64,000 bases of DNA from JAFNAG01 sp963739235 (GTDB lineage Bacteria; Acidobacteriota; UBA6911): NCBI GenBank assembly GCA_963739235.1, contig CAVTZY010000023.1, positions 124,001 to 188,000 on the forward strand, in the 5' to 3' direction. Both the position numbers and the translations under genes were made by a program. This document shows, piece after piece, positions 1 through 9,447 of this stretch (position 1 is its first letter; each line of letters opens with the position of its first letter). The notes under the pieces are model-generated. The model searched no databases. It saw only the letters and a list, made by a program, of their open reading frames with translations, and was not told the origin of the DNA.

Positions 1-1115
1 CCGGCGAAAAAGTCGATTTTGGGCAGCAGGTTGACCAGAGCGCAGATTCCCCAACCGATGAAGACTCCCACCAGGCCGGCGATAAATGTCAGAGCCATCG
101 ATTCGGCGAAAAACTGCATCAGGATGCGGCGGGTCGTGGCGCCGACAGCTTTGCAAATACCTATTTCGTGCGTCCGCTCTCCGACGGCAAGCAGCATGAT
201 GTTCATTACCCCGACACCGCCGAGGATCAGGGTGACAACGGCCATTGCTCCCAGGAAGATCTTGAGCGAAGCGAACAGCTTGAAAATCAGCTTCGCCTCG
301 GTGACGGTGTTCCAGATCTGAACCGCATCTTTATCCAGGTAATCGAAGCCCTTCTCCTTGGCCAGAATCCGCCGCACCTGCAGTTCGGCCGCCTCTCCCA
401 ATTCCTCGCTGCGCGGCTGCAGGATCAGATTGGAAAGTGAATACCGGCCGTCCGCTGCCTTGGGTAGAGGGAAATCGCGAGTGATGGTATAGAAGGGAAC
501 GTAAATCATCTTCTTGTCGGGTCCGCTGTAGTTTGAGTTCTGATCCTTCTTGATCAGCTCTCCGATGACAAGGTAGGGCAGTTCTCCGATCATGACCGTT
601 TGGCCGATTGCGTTTGCTTTATTGAACAGTTGATCCTTCACCTCATCCCCGAGGATGCAGACCCGCAAGGCATTGGCGTTATCCCCTTCATTGATCTGGC
701 GCCCGCCCGGCTTCACCTCGATGGTGCGCATCTGCATATAGTCAGGGAAGACGCCGTGAGTCGAGAATGTGCCGTTGTTGATATTGGAGCGCACCGTCAG
801 CGAACGCTGGATTTCCGGGCTCGAGCGCTGCAGATACGTGGACTGCTGCTTGATGACAAAGTAGTCGTTCAAAGTGAGACGGATGATTTTCCCGGCGCGC
901 ACGCCCTCGATACCTTTGCTGGTCATGCCGCCCCAGACAATCATGATGTTTTGACCAAGGGCTCGCGCCTTCTGTTTCTGCGCCACCCACATTCCCTCGC
1001 CCATCGCGGTCATCAGGATCAGGCAGACAAGTCCCCATGCGATCCCGAACATGGTCAGGAGCGACCTGGTTTTGTTACTTTTCAGATTCAGCCAGGTCTG
1101 GGTGAGCAGGTCCAA
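1..1115 (-). CDS. MacB-like ABC transporter permease (FtsX family), 3' end outside window
   Basis: This is an inner-membrane permease of a MacAB-type efflux system. The frame is open from a TTG at 1115 to the window edge, giving about 371 residues. The TTG follows a GAGGG box by six bases, and an in-frame stop lies just upstream. The protein begins LDLLTQTWLNLKSNKTRS and continues into a first membrane helix (LLTMFGIAWGLVCLILM), then the MacB periplasmic core. The visible end (LVNLLPKIDFFAG) is typical of the membrane region of FtsX permeases. It lies 69 bases downstream of the membrane-fusion gene on the same strand, so the two were probably co-transcribed. The ATPase would be expected outside the window. 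Family call is secure; substrate is unknown. Confidence 0.85.
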   Translation of the reverse strand, partial: MDLLTQTWLNLKSNKTRSLLTMFGIAWGLVCLILMTAMGEGMWVAQKQKARALGQNIMIVWGGMTSKGIEGVRAGKIIRLTLNDYFVIKQQSTYLQRSSPEIQRSLTVRSNINNGTFSTHGVFPDYMQMRTIEVKPGGRQINEGDNANALRVCILGDEVKDQLFNKANAIGQTVMIGELPYLVIGELIKKDQNSNYSGPDKKMIYVPFYTITRDFPLPKAADGRYSLSNLILQPRSEELGEAAELQVRRILAKEKGFDYLDKDAVQIWNTVTEAKLIFKLFASLKIFLGAMAVVTLILGGVGVMNIMLLAVGERTHEIGICKAVGATTRRILMQFFAESMALTFIAGLVGVFIGWGICALVNLLPKIDFFA

Positions 1116-1184
1116 GTCAATCCCTCGTTTCGATTACCGAAGAAAAATCCAATGTTGAATACAAAGCCGGGGCGACGCCTATCA

Positions 1185-2427
1185 TTATTGCAGGACCACC
1201 CGATCCCCGAGTTTCAGGCCTGAGAGCAGTTCAGCCCTGGCTCCGTTGCTTAGTCCCGTCTTGACCGGGATCTGCCGCCGTCCCGTCCGGGTAGTAACAT
1301 CCGGCACCTCGACCGAGGTTTCCCGTTTTTCGTTGTAAATGAGCGCGCTCTCGGGAATAAGGAGCACATTGTGGCGTTCTTCGAGCACGATCTCGGCATT
1401 TGCACTCATGTTGACTTTTAGGAGGTCGAGATCATTATCGATGGACACCCGCACCTCAAAACGTGTCACATTGTCCTTCTCGACACCCATCGGCGCGATT
1501 CGAAAGACCTTTCCCTGAAATGTCCGGTTCTTGTAGGCATCTACCGTTACGCGCACCGGCTGGCCGACTTTTACCAAGCCGATGTCGGTTTCATCGACCT
1601 TGCCCTTCACGTAAAGTTCCTTAACATCCCCCAGCGTCATGATCAGCGTTGCATTGGAGCCTAATTGCAGAATCGAGGATACGGCATCGCCGACTTCGAC
1701 CTCCCGGCTCAGCACCACACCATTGATGGGCGACCGGATGGAGGCATACTTCAGGTTTTCCTCGGCCTGCTCGTACTGGGCCTGGGCTTGCACCAACTCT
1801 GCCTCCACCGTATTGAGGGTGCGAGCATTTTGTTCGAGCTCGGCCTCTTTCACATTTACGGCTGCCTGCAGCGATTTGTTGGCAACCTCCGCAGCTCTCA
1901 TCTTTTGCTCTGCGCTGTCAATATCGGATTTGGAAACCAACCCATGACCGAACAGATCGCGATACCGTCTATATTCAGCAACCGTGAATTCATAGTCTCT
2001 GCTCTCGGCCTCGAGTCTGGCCTTGTTGCAGGTTGGCCTGGAGTGTTTTTGTCTGGGATTGCATCTCCTGGATCTTGCTTTCGGCTGCATTAAGGAAGGC
2101 CTTGGCCTGCTTCAGCTGGGCATCCAGGATTTCTTTGTCCAGCTCGACGAGGAGCTGTCCTTCACGGACGAGGTCTCCGGAATTCACATAGAGGTATTTG
2201 ATGATGCCGCTGGCCTTCGATTTGACTTCCACCTTGGACAACGGCTCGACCTTGCCGGTAGCCACGACAGATTTGGCGATGGAGCCCTGTTCAACCTTCG
2301 CGATCTTTTCGGATGGTATGGTCTTGTCGACGGCAAATAGCGCCCCGAAGACCCAATATCCCCCGAAGGCCACCAGGAGCCCTACGACGGAGAGGAAGGA
2401 AATTGTGAATACCCGTTTCTTAGCCAT
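1185..2427 (-). pseudogene. MacA/HlyD-type membrane fusion protein, frameshifted
   Basis: This encodes the periplasmic adaptor partner of the downstream MacB-like permease. Translation starts at an ATG preceded by GGAGG and gives MAKKRVFTISFLSVVGLLVAF, a single N-terminal membrane anchor. A lipoyl-like half (VEPLSKVEVKSKASGIIKYL, GDLVREGQLLVELD) and a coiled coil follow. Around 2026 the frame is broken: LQANLQQ should run into ARLEAESRDYE, but one extra base (CAACAAGGCC) shifts it. The second frame carries the rest of the hairpin, the second lipoyl half (IRSPINGVVLSREVEVGD) and the beta-barrel domain. If the extra base is a consensus error the gene is intact, about 413 residues. Confidence 0.85.
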
Positions 2428-2775
2428 GCGTTTACCTCCAAATCTCTATACGCAAAACCGCCAGCATAAGTTTGATGGTATTGAGATCGTTTTCTGGTCG
2501 CGGGGGGCTTTCAGAATAAGGGCAGCTGTCCTCGGCAGGATAAACAGGCTGGGTGCAGATCTTCATGCTCCCAGCCCAGCAACTCTCAGGCCAACCTGCA
2601 AGTTGTTCATTTGCCATAGAAAACAACGCCAGGGCCTGTGAAATGCGGTCACAGGTGGGTTGCTTCTTTCACGCACAGGCTGGTCTACTGGATGGCTCGC
2701 GCCCCCCTGAAAATGCGAAGGGCACAAAGCATATATTCGTGCCCTTCGTGGCAGACGTTTCGAATCCAGGGCGGT
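2428..2775. other. Intergenic region, 348 bp
   Basis: No convincing coding frame was found. The stretch holds the leader of the minus-strand membrane-fusion gene (GGAGG just upstream of its ATG) and the downstream flank of the DUF4097 gene. No clear terminator hairpin or operator was recognised. Confidence 0.5.
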
Positions 2776-3624
2776 TTAGAACTTGACCAGATGGATGTCG
2801 CCGGATGCTGCCGACATTCTGAGGATTACGGTTCCGGCGCCGAAACTGCCGGAGGCTTTTTTCCCGCCACCCTCAGTTTTTTCGATATTCAGCGGAAAAT
2901 CAGATTGGATATCACCGCTGCTGGTGGACATCTGGATCTGGGCATTGAGTTGATTGGGTAGTTTTACTGTTACATCCCCGCTGGCACTGGCAAACTTCAT
3001 TTCCCCGTTGCCGTCAACACGGGTGAGTTCCACCTTCACATCTCCGCTGGCCGTTCTTGCAGAAACCATACCGGAGGCGCCCAGAATCTCGACATCGCCG
3101 CTGGCTGAATTAGCTTGCACGTCGCCCTGAACGTTCTTGATCTTCAGGTCGCCGCTTGCCGTATTTGCAGTGATATTGCCCTGAAACTGGCTGATGGTCA
3201 TGTCGCCGCTGGCAGTATTCGCAATAAAGTCACCGGCCACGTTGGTGACCTCGATGTCTCCGCTGGCCGTGTTGAGTTTGTCGTACTTGTACCGGGATCC
3301 GGCGGGAACCTGGACCACAAATCGCACACTGGCCTCGTAACTGCCGCCGCCTTTGGGATACTGTACCTTTAAGGATACATGGTCGGGAGTGCTCTCATCG
3401 ATGATTTCCACAACGTCCTTATCCCGGCCCTCTCGAATCGCACTGACCGACAGGGTGGCAACGTTAGCTCCGGCCACCGATATGTCCCCGGATACGCTCG
3501 AAATGCTGACGGTTCCGCCCGGAGTCAGATTGTAGCTCTTTTGGAAATCCTGACCCCACACCGCCGTGGTCGCCAATACAACCCATAGCCCGAATGCCGC
3601 CAATCCTAGAACTGTTTTCCGCAT
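2776..3624 (-). CDS. Secreted DUF4097-type beta-strand repeat protein
   Basis: The predicted product is an exported beta-helix-like protein of the DUF4097 family, about 282 residues, function unknown. The chosen ATG follows GGAGAG and starts MRKTVLGLAAFGLWVVLATT, a signal peptide ending near AVWGQ. The body contains about eight repeats built around an S-G-D tripeptide (TASGDIEV, TASGDMTI, TASGDLKI, SASGDVEI and so on), spaced roughly 20 residues apart. That spacing fits one coil of a right-handed beta structure per repeat. Such genes are common in Acidobacteriota and often sit near anti-sigma or regulatory genes, but none is adjacent here. An upstream in-frame start exists but would bury the signal peptide. 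Confidence 0.85.
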   Translation of the reverse strand: MRKTVLGLAAFGLWVVLATTAVWGQDFQKSYNLTPGGTVSISSVSGDISVAGANVATLSVSAIREGRDKDVVEIIDESTPDHVSLKVQYPKGGGSYEASVRFVVQVPAGSRYKYDKLNTASGDIEVTNVAGDFIANTASGDMTISQFQGNITANTASGDLKIKNVQGDVQANSASGDVEILGASGMVSARTASGDVKVELTRVDGNGEMKFASASGDVTVKLPNQLNAQIQMSTSSGDIQSDFPLNIEKTEGGGKKASGSFGAGTVILRMSAASGDIHLVKF

Positions 3625-3900
3625 GGCCTTCGCTCTCCTCTCAGATTTCTGGACTCTTCTGCACAATCAGTGAGTGATCACTGCTGTAAAAAGGTTTCAT
3701 ACGCGACGATATTTTTTTGACCAGGATTGGGAGCTTCCGGTAGGATGGCAAGCAACCCGGCTGCCGATCCGGATGCGCCGCAACCCAAGAGATCAATGGC
3801 ACACGCCAGCAAGAACTGAAGAAAGTCTGACGGGATCCGCGGTAGATTGCGCGATTCTCCGGATTCGATGGGTAACCGGTACAAATTCCGGGAGGATACG

Positions 3901-4353
3901 ATGGAACGGTGGGCCACAATGAATGAGGCCTTGGATTTTGCAATTAGTGAAGAACAGGCAGCCGCCGATTTTTACCTCATCCTGGCGCAAAAAACCAAGG
4001 TGCCGGGGATGCGGGACGCTTTGGCCGCATTTGCCCGGGAGGAGCTGAACCACAGAGCCAAGCTTGAAGCCATCAAGGAAGGAGCCGCCTTCAGCTTTGC
4101 CAGCCAGCGCATCGATGATCTCAAGATCGCCGAATACGTGGTGGACGTGACCCCCGATCCGCACATGACCTATAGGGACGCCCTGATCGTGGCCATGAAA
4201 AAGGAAAAGGCGGCTTTCAAGCTCTACGTTGACCTGGCCGAATTGACAGCCGATGACTCGCTACGCACGATCTTTCTGGCGTTATCCCAGGAGGAGGCCA
4301 GACACAAGCTGCGCTTCGAGGCTGAATACGACGACCTCCTTGCCGAAAATTGA
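3901..4353 (+). CDS. Ferritin-like / rubrerythrin-type diiron protein
   Basis: This is a small four-helix-bundle protein of about 150 residues, related to the rubrerythrin/ferritin-like group (COG1633). The ATG at 3901 is preceded by GGGAGG. Paired iron-ligand motifs are visible: Glu17/Glu18 in ISEEQAAADFY, Glu48 and His51 in REELNHR, a second set in MKKEKAAFKLY, and EEARHK near the C-terminus. No rubredoxin-like CxxC domain is present, so this is the bare diiron module. A role in iron handling or peroxide reduction follows from family knowledge only. It stands alone on the plus strand. Confidence 0.85.
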   Translation: MERWATMNEALDFAISEEQAAADFYLILAQKTKVPGMRDALAAFAREELNHRAKLEAIKEGAAFSFASQRIDDLKIAEYVVDVTPDPHMTYRDALIVAMKKEKAAFKLYVDLAELTADDSLRTIFLALSQEEARHKLRFEAEYDDLLAEN

Positions 4354-4384
4354 TCCACCTGATTCGCAAAATGCGGCAGGGACG

Positions 4385-4680
4385 ACCGGCAGAGACTGTT
4401 TCAAAACGCATGCGCCGGATGATGTGCCCGCGATTCCAGCCCTGGAAGGGCTGAGGATAGTAGCCCCGGGCAAGCGGAGCGCCGCCCGGGGTTTGGCGAA
4501 ATTTGATCAAGAGCCCTGGAGGGGCGAAGGAAAGCATCTGAAAATGAAGGACTTCCTTCGCCCCTGCCGGGGCTCTATCACTATGCTTGCCGTAACCGGG
4601 GGCGGCGCCGCTGCGCGGCTTGCCCCCGGCTACTTTCCCGGCGTCCCTCCGGGACGCCCAGTTTTGAAACAGTCTCGGCA
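4385..4680. repeat. MITE-like palindromic element with 16-bp terminal inverted repeats
   Basis: The element is bounded by GAGACTGTTTCAAAAC near 4391-4406 and its exact reverse complement GTTTTGAAACAGTCTC at about 4663-4678. Between them lie several GC-rich hairpins (GCCCCGGGC/GCCCGGGG and others) and no plausible gene. The structure is that of a non-autonomous miniature element or a REP cluster. It sits directly upstream of the IS1380 copy. Confidence 0.6.
4454..4534 (+). repeat. Dispersed palindromic repeat, copy 1
   Basis: A roughly 80-base unit starting AGGATAGTAGCCCCGGGC, with a central hairpin and ending near AGAGCCCTGGAGGGGCGA. A near-identical unit occurs in the opposite orientation at about 57430-57512. 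Two copies 53 kb apart, both between genes, indicate a genome-dispersed repeat family. Confidence 0.65.
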
Positions 4681-5085
4681 GGTCGCCCGCCGACCCACAA
4701 ACCGAATATCCGACAATTTTAATTTACAAAGATCCAATTAATTGAGGACGCTTCACACCCGTTGCATTTGAGGTGCCGTACGCGGATCGGCGGGCGAACT
4801 GCCGGTCGCCCCTTCCATCCGCCGTGTTTAGTGGAACAGGAGTTTTGTGACACCTAGGCCCAAAACAAGCGAGGTTTGAACATGACCGTGGTCGTCGTAG
4901 TTTTTCTCAGTTGGTGGCCATTTTCCCCACGCTGATTGTTGCCCATTGACACGACAATGCACATTCAAGGCAGACTTCCGCCTCCTGTTTTCTACCTTTT
5001 CGCTTTCCTTATCTGCCTTCGATGCGCCCCTTTCTCCCTTTTTCTCATTTGCGCCGGCGAACCGGGATATTGCCGACGCTCTGGG

Positions 5086-6591
5086 TCATGAAAACTTGAG
5101 CTCCCGTATGTGGTCGAACGTGGAGAAGGATGTTTCCAGATGCTTGCTGTAACTGAGAATACGAAATATCAGCCGTCGGCCGGTCTGCACGATTTGACAT
5201 GGTATCTGGATGAAGCTCATCAGGAACCTCTTGAATTCCATTCGCAAGATGTCCCGGCGTGCCACGGGCGCCAGGGTCACCAAGCCATACCAGGCTTTCA
5301 GATTCCATGCCAGCGCCGCGATGACCATGTAAGCCCAGTTGGACTCCAAACCGTCCGATGGCATTCGCAACGCATTGATCCCGCTTTTCAGTTGACCAAT
5401 GACGTTTTCCTGGTTGCAGCGGTCGTTGGCGAAAAAGACGACTTCCTGCATGCTCATGGCGCGATCGTTGGTGATATAGAAAAAGCACCTGACATCATCG
5501 AACAACCGGCGTTCTCCTTTTTGAATGGTCAGGTTTTTCCGCACGACAACCATCCGATAGGTCTTCTTGCACTGCCCCGGACGATAGTCGAACTCGGCAA
5601 CTTGCTCACTCTCCAGGCGGATGTTCTCGAACTCCCTCTGCTTGACCACCTGTTCTTTTACGTTATCGGGGCGTTGCCGCTCTTCGGTCTTGATCTCATA
5701 GCGCGGAGGCCGTTGGAGCACCTTCCAATGGCTCGCCGGCAGGGCATCCGCCATATCGACGAGGTTCTTTTTGGCGTCGTAGCCAAAAACAAAACTAACC
5801 TTCTCGTCCCATCGATCAAAGTTGCTGGTCAAGGAGAAATCCGTGTCGCCCCGCAGCCAGACCTTCTGGAATACCGGAATCGTGAGATCAATCGCACGGT
5901 CCATCCATACAGCTGCTCCGTCAGAAGACGGCCGGTTGCCGGGTCGATTGACCAGGTAGAGCGTCTCGCTCGTATTGGCCAGAGTCACAAGCAACGGAGC
6001 GTAGCCCCAAATCCCGTTATAGGCGATGTCCATTCCTTCTTTGCACTGGCCCGTAGTTTCGGCAACGGTTCCGTCCACGTCGATGATGCCTTCCTTCCGG
6101 AAGGAGGCGTCCTGCAAACTCCAGACCTTGCGCCTGGTTTCGTTAAACGTTTCCTGGAGTCCGAATATCCAATCCTCGTCGAATCGCCGCAGGAAATCTC
6201 CCGCCGTCGTGGGATCCGGAATCCTGTCAGCTCCGAGGGCGTTCATATAAGCCTCATCATTGCGCAGGCGCTCGATATCTTCCAGGCACGTTCCGCCAGT
6301 GAGCACGTTGTAGGCGATGTTCAACACGTGATCCGATTCCCAATACGGCACGTGGATCTTGAGCAGAGCCACATTCTGGTTAATCGCCTGATCCAATCCC
6401 AGCTTGCATACCAGCTTGTGCATAGCCCCGACGCCTCCGCAGCCAACGGCACGTGTTCTCTCGGAAATCTCGTAATGGATGTTCGAGTCTTTGAACATGG
6501 GATCGGGCTGGTCCGGATACTGCTTCCGTTCCAATCGGGTTTCAAGATTTTGCTTGTCTCTGAGGTAGATTTTGTGGTTTCTTTTGTTCAC
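5086..6591 (-). CDS. IS1380-family DDE transposase
   Basis: The frame is complete at 501 codons. It catalyses cut-and-paste movement of the surrounding element. The catalytic triad is visible as Asp in IIDVDGTVAET, Asp in WLRGDTDFSL and Glu in CNQENVIGQLKSG, with the long beta-strand insertion between the second and third residues that marks this family. The start used is GTG at 6591, 10 bases downstream of a GGAG box. That start lies inside an inverted-repeat arm, and a later ATG (MFKDSNIHYE) is a possible alternative. No frameshift or stop is present, so the copy may be active. A long open frame on the opposite strand is an antisense shadow. Confidence 0.9.
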   Translation of the reverse strand: MNKRNHKIYLRDKQNLETRLERKQYPDQPDPMFKDSNIHYEISERTRAVGCGGVGAMHKLVCKLGLDQAINQNVALLKIHVPYWESDHVLNIAYNVLTGGTCLEDIERLRNDEAYMNALGADRIPDPTTAGDFLRRFDEDWIFGLQETFNETRRKVWSLQDASFRKEGIIDVDGTVAETTGQCKEGMDIAYNGIWGYAPLLVTLANTSETLYLVNRPGNRPSSDGAAVWMDRAIDLTIPVFQKVWLRGDTDFSLTSNFDRWDEKVSFVFGYDAKKNLVDMADALPASHWKVLQRPPRYEIKTEERQRPDNVKEQVVKQREFENIRLESEQVAEFDYRPGQCKKTYRMVVVRKNLTIQKGERRLFDDVRCFFYITNDRAMSMQEVVFFANDRCNQENVIGQLKSGINALRMPSDGLESNWAYMVIAALAWNLKAWYGLVTLAPVARRDILRMEFKRFLMSFIQIPCQIVQTGRRLIFRILSYSKHLETSFSTFDHIRELKFS

Positions 6592-6667
6592 CTGGAATGT
6601 GCTCCTTTTGGTTGTAGTGGTTATTTGCTAATTCCTATTATAACCAATAACGACGCACATTCCAGGT
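6589..6667 (-). promoter_or_regulatory. Inverted repeat bracketing the IS1380 promoter and RBS
   Basis: On the minus strand, ACCTGGAATGTGC (6667-6655) is followed by a TATAAT box (6642-6637), an AGGAG ribosome-binding site (6606-6602) and the perfect 13-base inverted copy GCACATTCCAGGT (6602-6590), which overlaps the GTG start. In a transcript begun outside the element the two arms would pair and mask the RBS and start. In a transcript begun at the internal promoter the first arm is missing. It could also be a protein operator. Confidence 0.6.
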
Positions 6668-6709
6668 TGTTTCATCTTTTTTCGCTAAAAAATCATGCTG
6701 GTTTAGGGC

Positions 6710-7603
6710 CTAGGCGGCACCAGATGCTATGGGAGCTTCGTCAGGGCGCATGAGTATCAGGCCGAGCAGAATCATGCTTCCACCGAGCATCTGCCAACTG
6801 CCCATCCGCTCGTCGAGTATGAAATAGGCCAGTACCAGGATGCAAGGCAGCTCGACAATGCTCACAATGGAAGCATGGAGCGCACCGATCCTGCGAATGC
6901 CAAGATACAGCAGGTTCATTGGGATTACCGTGGAAAGCAATCCCAGGCTGCCGATGTAGAGCCACTGCTGTCCGGTTATGCCGCTAGGGAACCAATGCCA
7001 GGGTGGAAATACCACCGCAAGCGCCAGCGTGGAAATTGAAGAGGTGATGGTCGTGATCACCAACGACGACAGATCGCCAGTCAATTTCTGGCCAAAGATA
7101 TTCATGAAGGCGTAACAGACCGCAGCTCCCAGGGCCAGCAGCAGCCCAAAAAAATCCATCCTGGTGGCAGCTGCCTGAAACGGGTTCACGGCCAGCACCC
7201 CGCCGGCAAACGCCAGGATCAGGGCCAGATATTCCGAGGCCAGAATCCGGCGCCTTTCCACAGCCATGGCATAAATGAGCACAAATCCCGGATAAGTGAA
7301 GAGGATAATGCTCAGCAAGGACACATCAATCCTGTTGGCCGACCAGAAGTAGCAGACCGAGATGGCAAAGTTGCCGATCAGACCCTGGCAGAGGAGGCGG
7401 CGGACCTGTCGGCGCTCGAGCCTCGGCCAGCCGCGGGCTGCCAGCATGATAGGCCACAAGCACAACACCGCTGCCAGGTTCTGGAGCGGGAGCAGTTCGG
7501 AGGGTCGCAAGCCTGCAAAGTAGGCCAGCTTGATCACAATGGCGCTTGCTCCGAAGGAGCATGCCGCCAGGAACATTAACAGTACACCGAAGAAGTGTGA
7601 CAT
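6710..7603 (-). CDS. EamA/DMT-family transporter
   Basis: This is a ten-helix inner-membrane drug/metabolite transporter of about 297 residues with two EamA repeats. The first begins MSHFFGVLLMFLAACSFGASAIVIK, the second near MDFFGLLLALGAAVCYAFMN. The chosen ATG has only a close GGAG; a GTG 45 bases upstream is the alternative. The gene follows the alpha-oxoamine synthase gene by about 105 bases on the same strand, so it may be the last gene of that cluster and export its product or import a precursor (inference). The stop codon TAG lies inside the IS1380 terminal repeat, so the last residues may be transposon-derived and the original C-terminus lost. Confidence 0.85.
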   Translation of the reverse strand: MSHFFGVLLMFLAACSFGASAIVIKLAYFAGLRPSELLPLQNLAAVLCLWPIMLAARGWPRLERRQVRRLLCQGLIGNFAISVCYFWSANRIDVSLLSIILFTYPGFVLIYAMAVERRRILASEYLALILAFAGGVLAVNPFQAAATRMDFFGLLLALGAAVCYAFMNIFGQKLTGDLSSLVITTITSSISTLALAVVFPPWHWFPSGITGQQWLYIGSLGLLSTVIPMNLLYLGIRRIGALHASIVSIVELPCILVLAYFILDERMGSWQMLGGSMILLGLILMRPDEAPIASGAA

Positions 7604-7708
7604 GTCTCCAGCCAGAGGGGGAGGAATCGCGGAGCACACGAAAAACACAAAAATGCAGCGTTCGTGTATTTCGTGTGTTGTACGGTTCCTGCTGCGGTTT
7701 GCCGGCGT

Positions 7709-8956
7709 TTACATGCCGAACTTCTCGATCAGTTCTTTCTTGCCCAAACCGAGAATTCCGTGCTTCGCACCGACCTTCTTGAAGGCCGCGATGGCCGCAT
7801 CCAGGTGATGCTTCTCGTGGGCGGCGGAGAGCTGGGTGCGAATCCGGGCCTGTGCCTTGGGCACGACCGGGAAGAAGAACCCGACTGCATAGATCCCTTC
7901 GGCGAACAAGTCGCGGGCGAAGTCCTGCGCCAGTTTTGCGTTGTAGAGCATGACCGGCACGATCGGGCTTTCCCCTTCTTTGATGTCAAATCCGGCATCC
8001 TTGAGCAGGTCGCGCCAGTATTTGGCGTTCCATTCCAGCTTGTCGCGCCGTTCGGTGTTGGTGAAAATCAGATCCATCACTTTGAGCGCGCCGGAAACGA
8101 TGACCGGAGCCACGGTGTTGGAAAACAGGAAGGGACGGGCACGTTGGCGGCACATCTCCACCAGTTCCTTGCGTCCGCTCACGCAGCCGCCGGAAGCCCC
8201 GCCCAGGCCTTTCCCGAGGGTGGTAGTGATGACGTCGATCTTGCCGAACACGCCGCAGTGCTCATGGGTCCCGCGTCCGGTCTTACCGATGAAGCCACTG
8301 GCGTGAGAGTCGTCGAGAAATGTCATGGCGTTGTATTTTTCCGCCAATGCGACGATTTCATCTATTTTGGCGAGGTCGCCGTCCATCGAGAAGACGCCGT
8401 CGGTGACGATCATCCGGAAGCGCTTATCCTGGTGCTCCTGTAGTTTCTCCTCCAGATGACCCATGTCGGAGTGCTTATAGCTGTCTTGCATGGCTTTACA
8501 CAGCCGCATGCCATCCACGATGGAGGCATGGACCAGCCGGTCGGCGATCATCACGTCCTGGTCGTTCAAGCACGCTTCAAAAAATCCACCGTTGGCATCC
8601 ATGCAGGAAGGGAACAGCACAGTGTCCTCGGTTCCCAGGAACTCGGTCAGCCTGTTTTCGAGCTGCCGGTGAATATCCTGAGTGCCGCAGATGAAGCGGA
8701 CCGAAGACATGCCGTAGCCGCGAGTCTCCAACCCTTCGTGCGCTGCTTTGATGACCTCGGGGTGACTGGAGAGGCCAAGGTAGTTGTTGGCGCAAATGTT
8801 GATACACTTTTTGATGCTCGAGCCGACCGGGAATTCGACCTCGATTTCCGCCGACTGCGGAGAGCAGATGTACCGCTCATCTTTGAACAGACCGGCGGTC
8901 TTAATCCCCTGAATCTCGGTCTGGTACCAATTGCGAACTGTATCGTTAAAGGCCAT
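7709..8956 (-). CDS. Alpha-oxoamine synthase, Kbl-like (glycine C-acetyltransferase family)
   Basis: This is a PLP enzyme of the alpha-oxoamine synthase family, 415 residues, closest by eye to 2-amino-3-ketobutyrate CoA ligase. These enzymes condense an amino acid with an acyl thioester and release CO2. Visible residues are His143 stacking on PLP (LVHASI), Asp215 and His218 (LDDSHASGF) and Lys249 for the Schiff base (TTTLGKGLGGASGG). The ATG at 8956 follows GAGGAG. No threonine dehydrogenase gene is nearby. Instead it sits downstream of an acyl carrier protein, an acyl-AMP ligase and a phosphopantetheinyl transferase. That suggests the acyl donor is an acyl-ACP, as in bacterial serine palmitoyl- or cysteate acyltransferase clusters (inference). 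Substrates are unproven. Confidence 0.88.
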   Translation of the reverse strand: MAFNDTVRNWYQTEIQGIKTAGLFKDERYICSPQSAEIEVEFPVGSSIKKCINICANNYLGLSSHPEVIKAAHEGLETRGYGMSSVRFICGTQDIHRQLENRLTEFLGTEDTVLFPSCMDANGGFFEACLNDQDVMIADRLVHASIVDGMRLCKAMQDSYKHSDMGHLEEKLQEHQDKRFRMIVTDGVFSMDGDLAKIDEIVALAEKYNAMTFLDDSHASGFIGKTGRGTHEHCGVFGKIDVITTTLGKGLGGASGGCVSGRKELVEMCRQRARPFLFSNTVAPVIVSGALKVMDLIFTNTERRDKLEWNAKYWRDLLKDAGFDIKEGESPIVPVMLYNAKLAQDFARDLFAEGIYAVGFFFPVVPKAQARIRTQLSAAHEKHHLDAAIAAFKKVGAKHGILGLGKKELIEKFGM

Positions 8957-9071
8957 GATTCTCCTCAATATTAGAGTTGTATATAAATGCGATGTTCACG
9001 AGCCCCGGAGAACATTGACGATTGACGAATTACAAGACTCTCAATCGTCACATCGTCAATCGTCAATCTTT

Positions 9072-9323
9072 CTATGTCTTTTGGAACCGTCGCACCAGCG
9101 CCACTATGCTCTGCACGGTGTCGAATGCCACAGGGGTTGCATCAGCGTCCGGGATCTGGATGCTGCACTTCTTCTCCAAAAAACGTTTAAGGGACACCAT
9201 GGAGAACGAATCCACAATTCCACCTGAAATGAGTGGTGTCGTCTCGGTAATCTCGCGGTCATCCCCTTCTTCAATATATTCTTTTGCGACATAATCGCGA
9301 ATCATCTTAGTAAGGTCATCCAT
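9072..9323 (-). CDS. Acyl carrier protein, dedicated
   Basis: A free-standing carrier protein of 83 residues. The phosphopantetheine serine is Ser39 in GGIVDSFSMVSL, matching the D-S-x motif at the start of helix II. The sequence is acidic, as expected, with a glutamate/aspartate-rich loop I. It lies between the acyl-AMP ligase (124 bases upstream) and the alpha-oxoamine synthase (115 bases downstream), all on the minus strand. The likely role is to carry the acyl group activated by the ligase to the synthase. It is not the housekeeping fatty-acid ACP, since no fab genes flank it. Confidence 0.85.
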   Translation of the reverse strand: MDDLTKMIRDYVAKEYIEEGDDREITETTPLISGGIVDSFSMVSLKRFLEKKCSIQIPDADATPVAFDTVQSIVALVRRFQKT

Positions 9324-9447
9324 GATCAGCCTCTTCTCCTCATAGAGTCTGGTAGCCTGGACCCATCTGTGGCGCAGGCTGCCTGGGTAATCAGCATTGA
9401 AGGATTACGAGCCCGTCTTGCGGCAAGCCGGGCTCCGCACATGATTT

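Larger units (their letters stand above)
4853..6714 (-). mobile_element. IS1380-family insertion sequence, about 1.86 kb
   Basis: The ends are imperfect inverted repeats: CCTAGGCCCAAAACAAGC reading in from 4853, and CCTAGGCCCTAAACCAGC reading in from 6714 on the other strand. One transposase fills the element. No clear target-site duplication is visible in the immediate flanks, so the exact ends are tentative. The right end overlaps the stop codon of the EamA transporter gene. Confidence 0.75.

Noticed and set aside
5110..6753. Long plus-strand open frame (about 547 codons) over the IS1380 element
   Set aside because: It is exactly antisense to the transposase, which has all catalytic motifs; the plus-strand translation has no recognisable family pattern or RBS.
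7709..8956. Naming the PLP enzyme kbl outright
   Set aside because: Sequence is Kbl-like, but no threonine dehydrogenase is present and an ACP cluster surrounds it, so no gene symbol was assigned.
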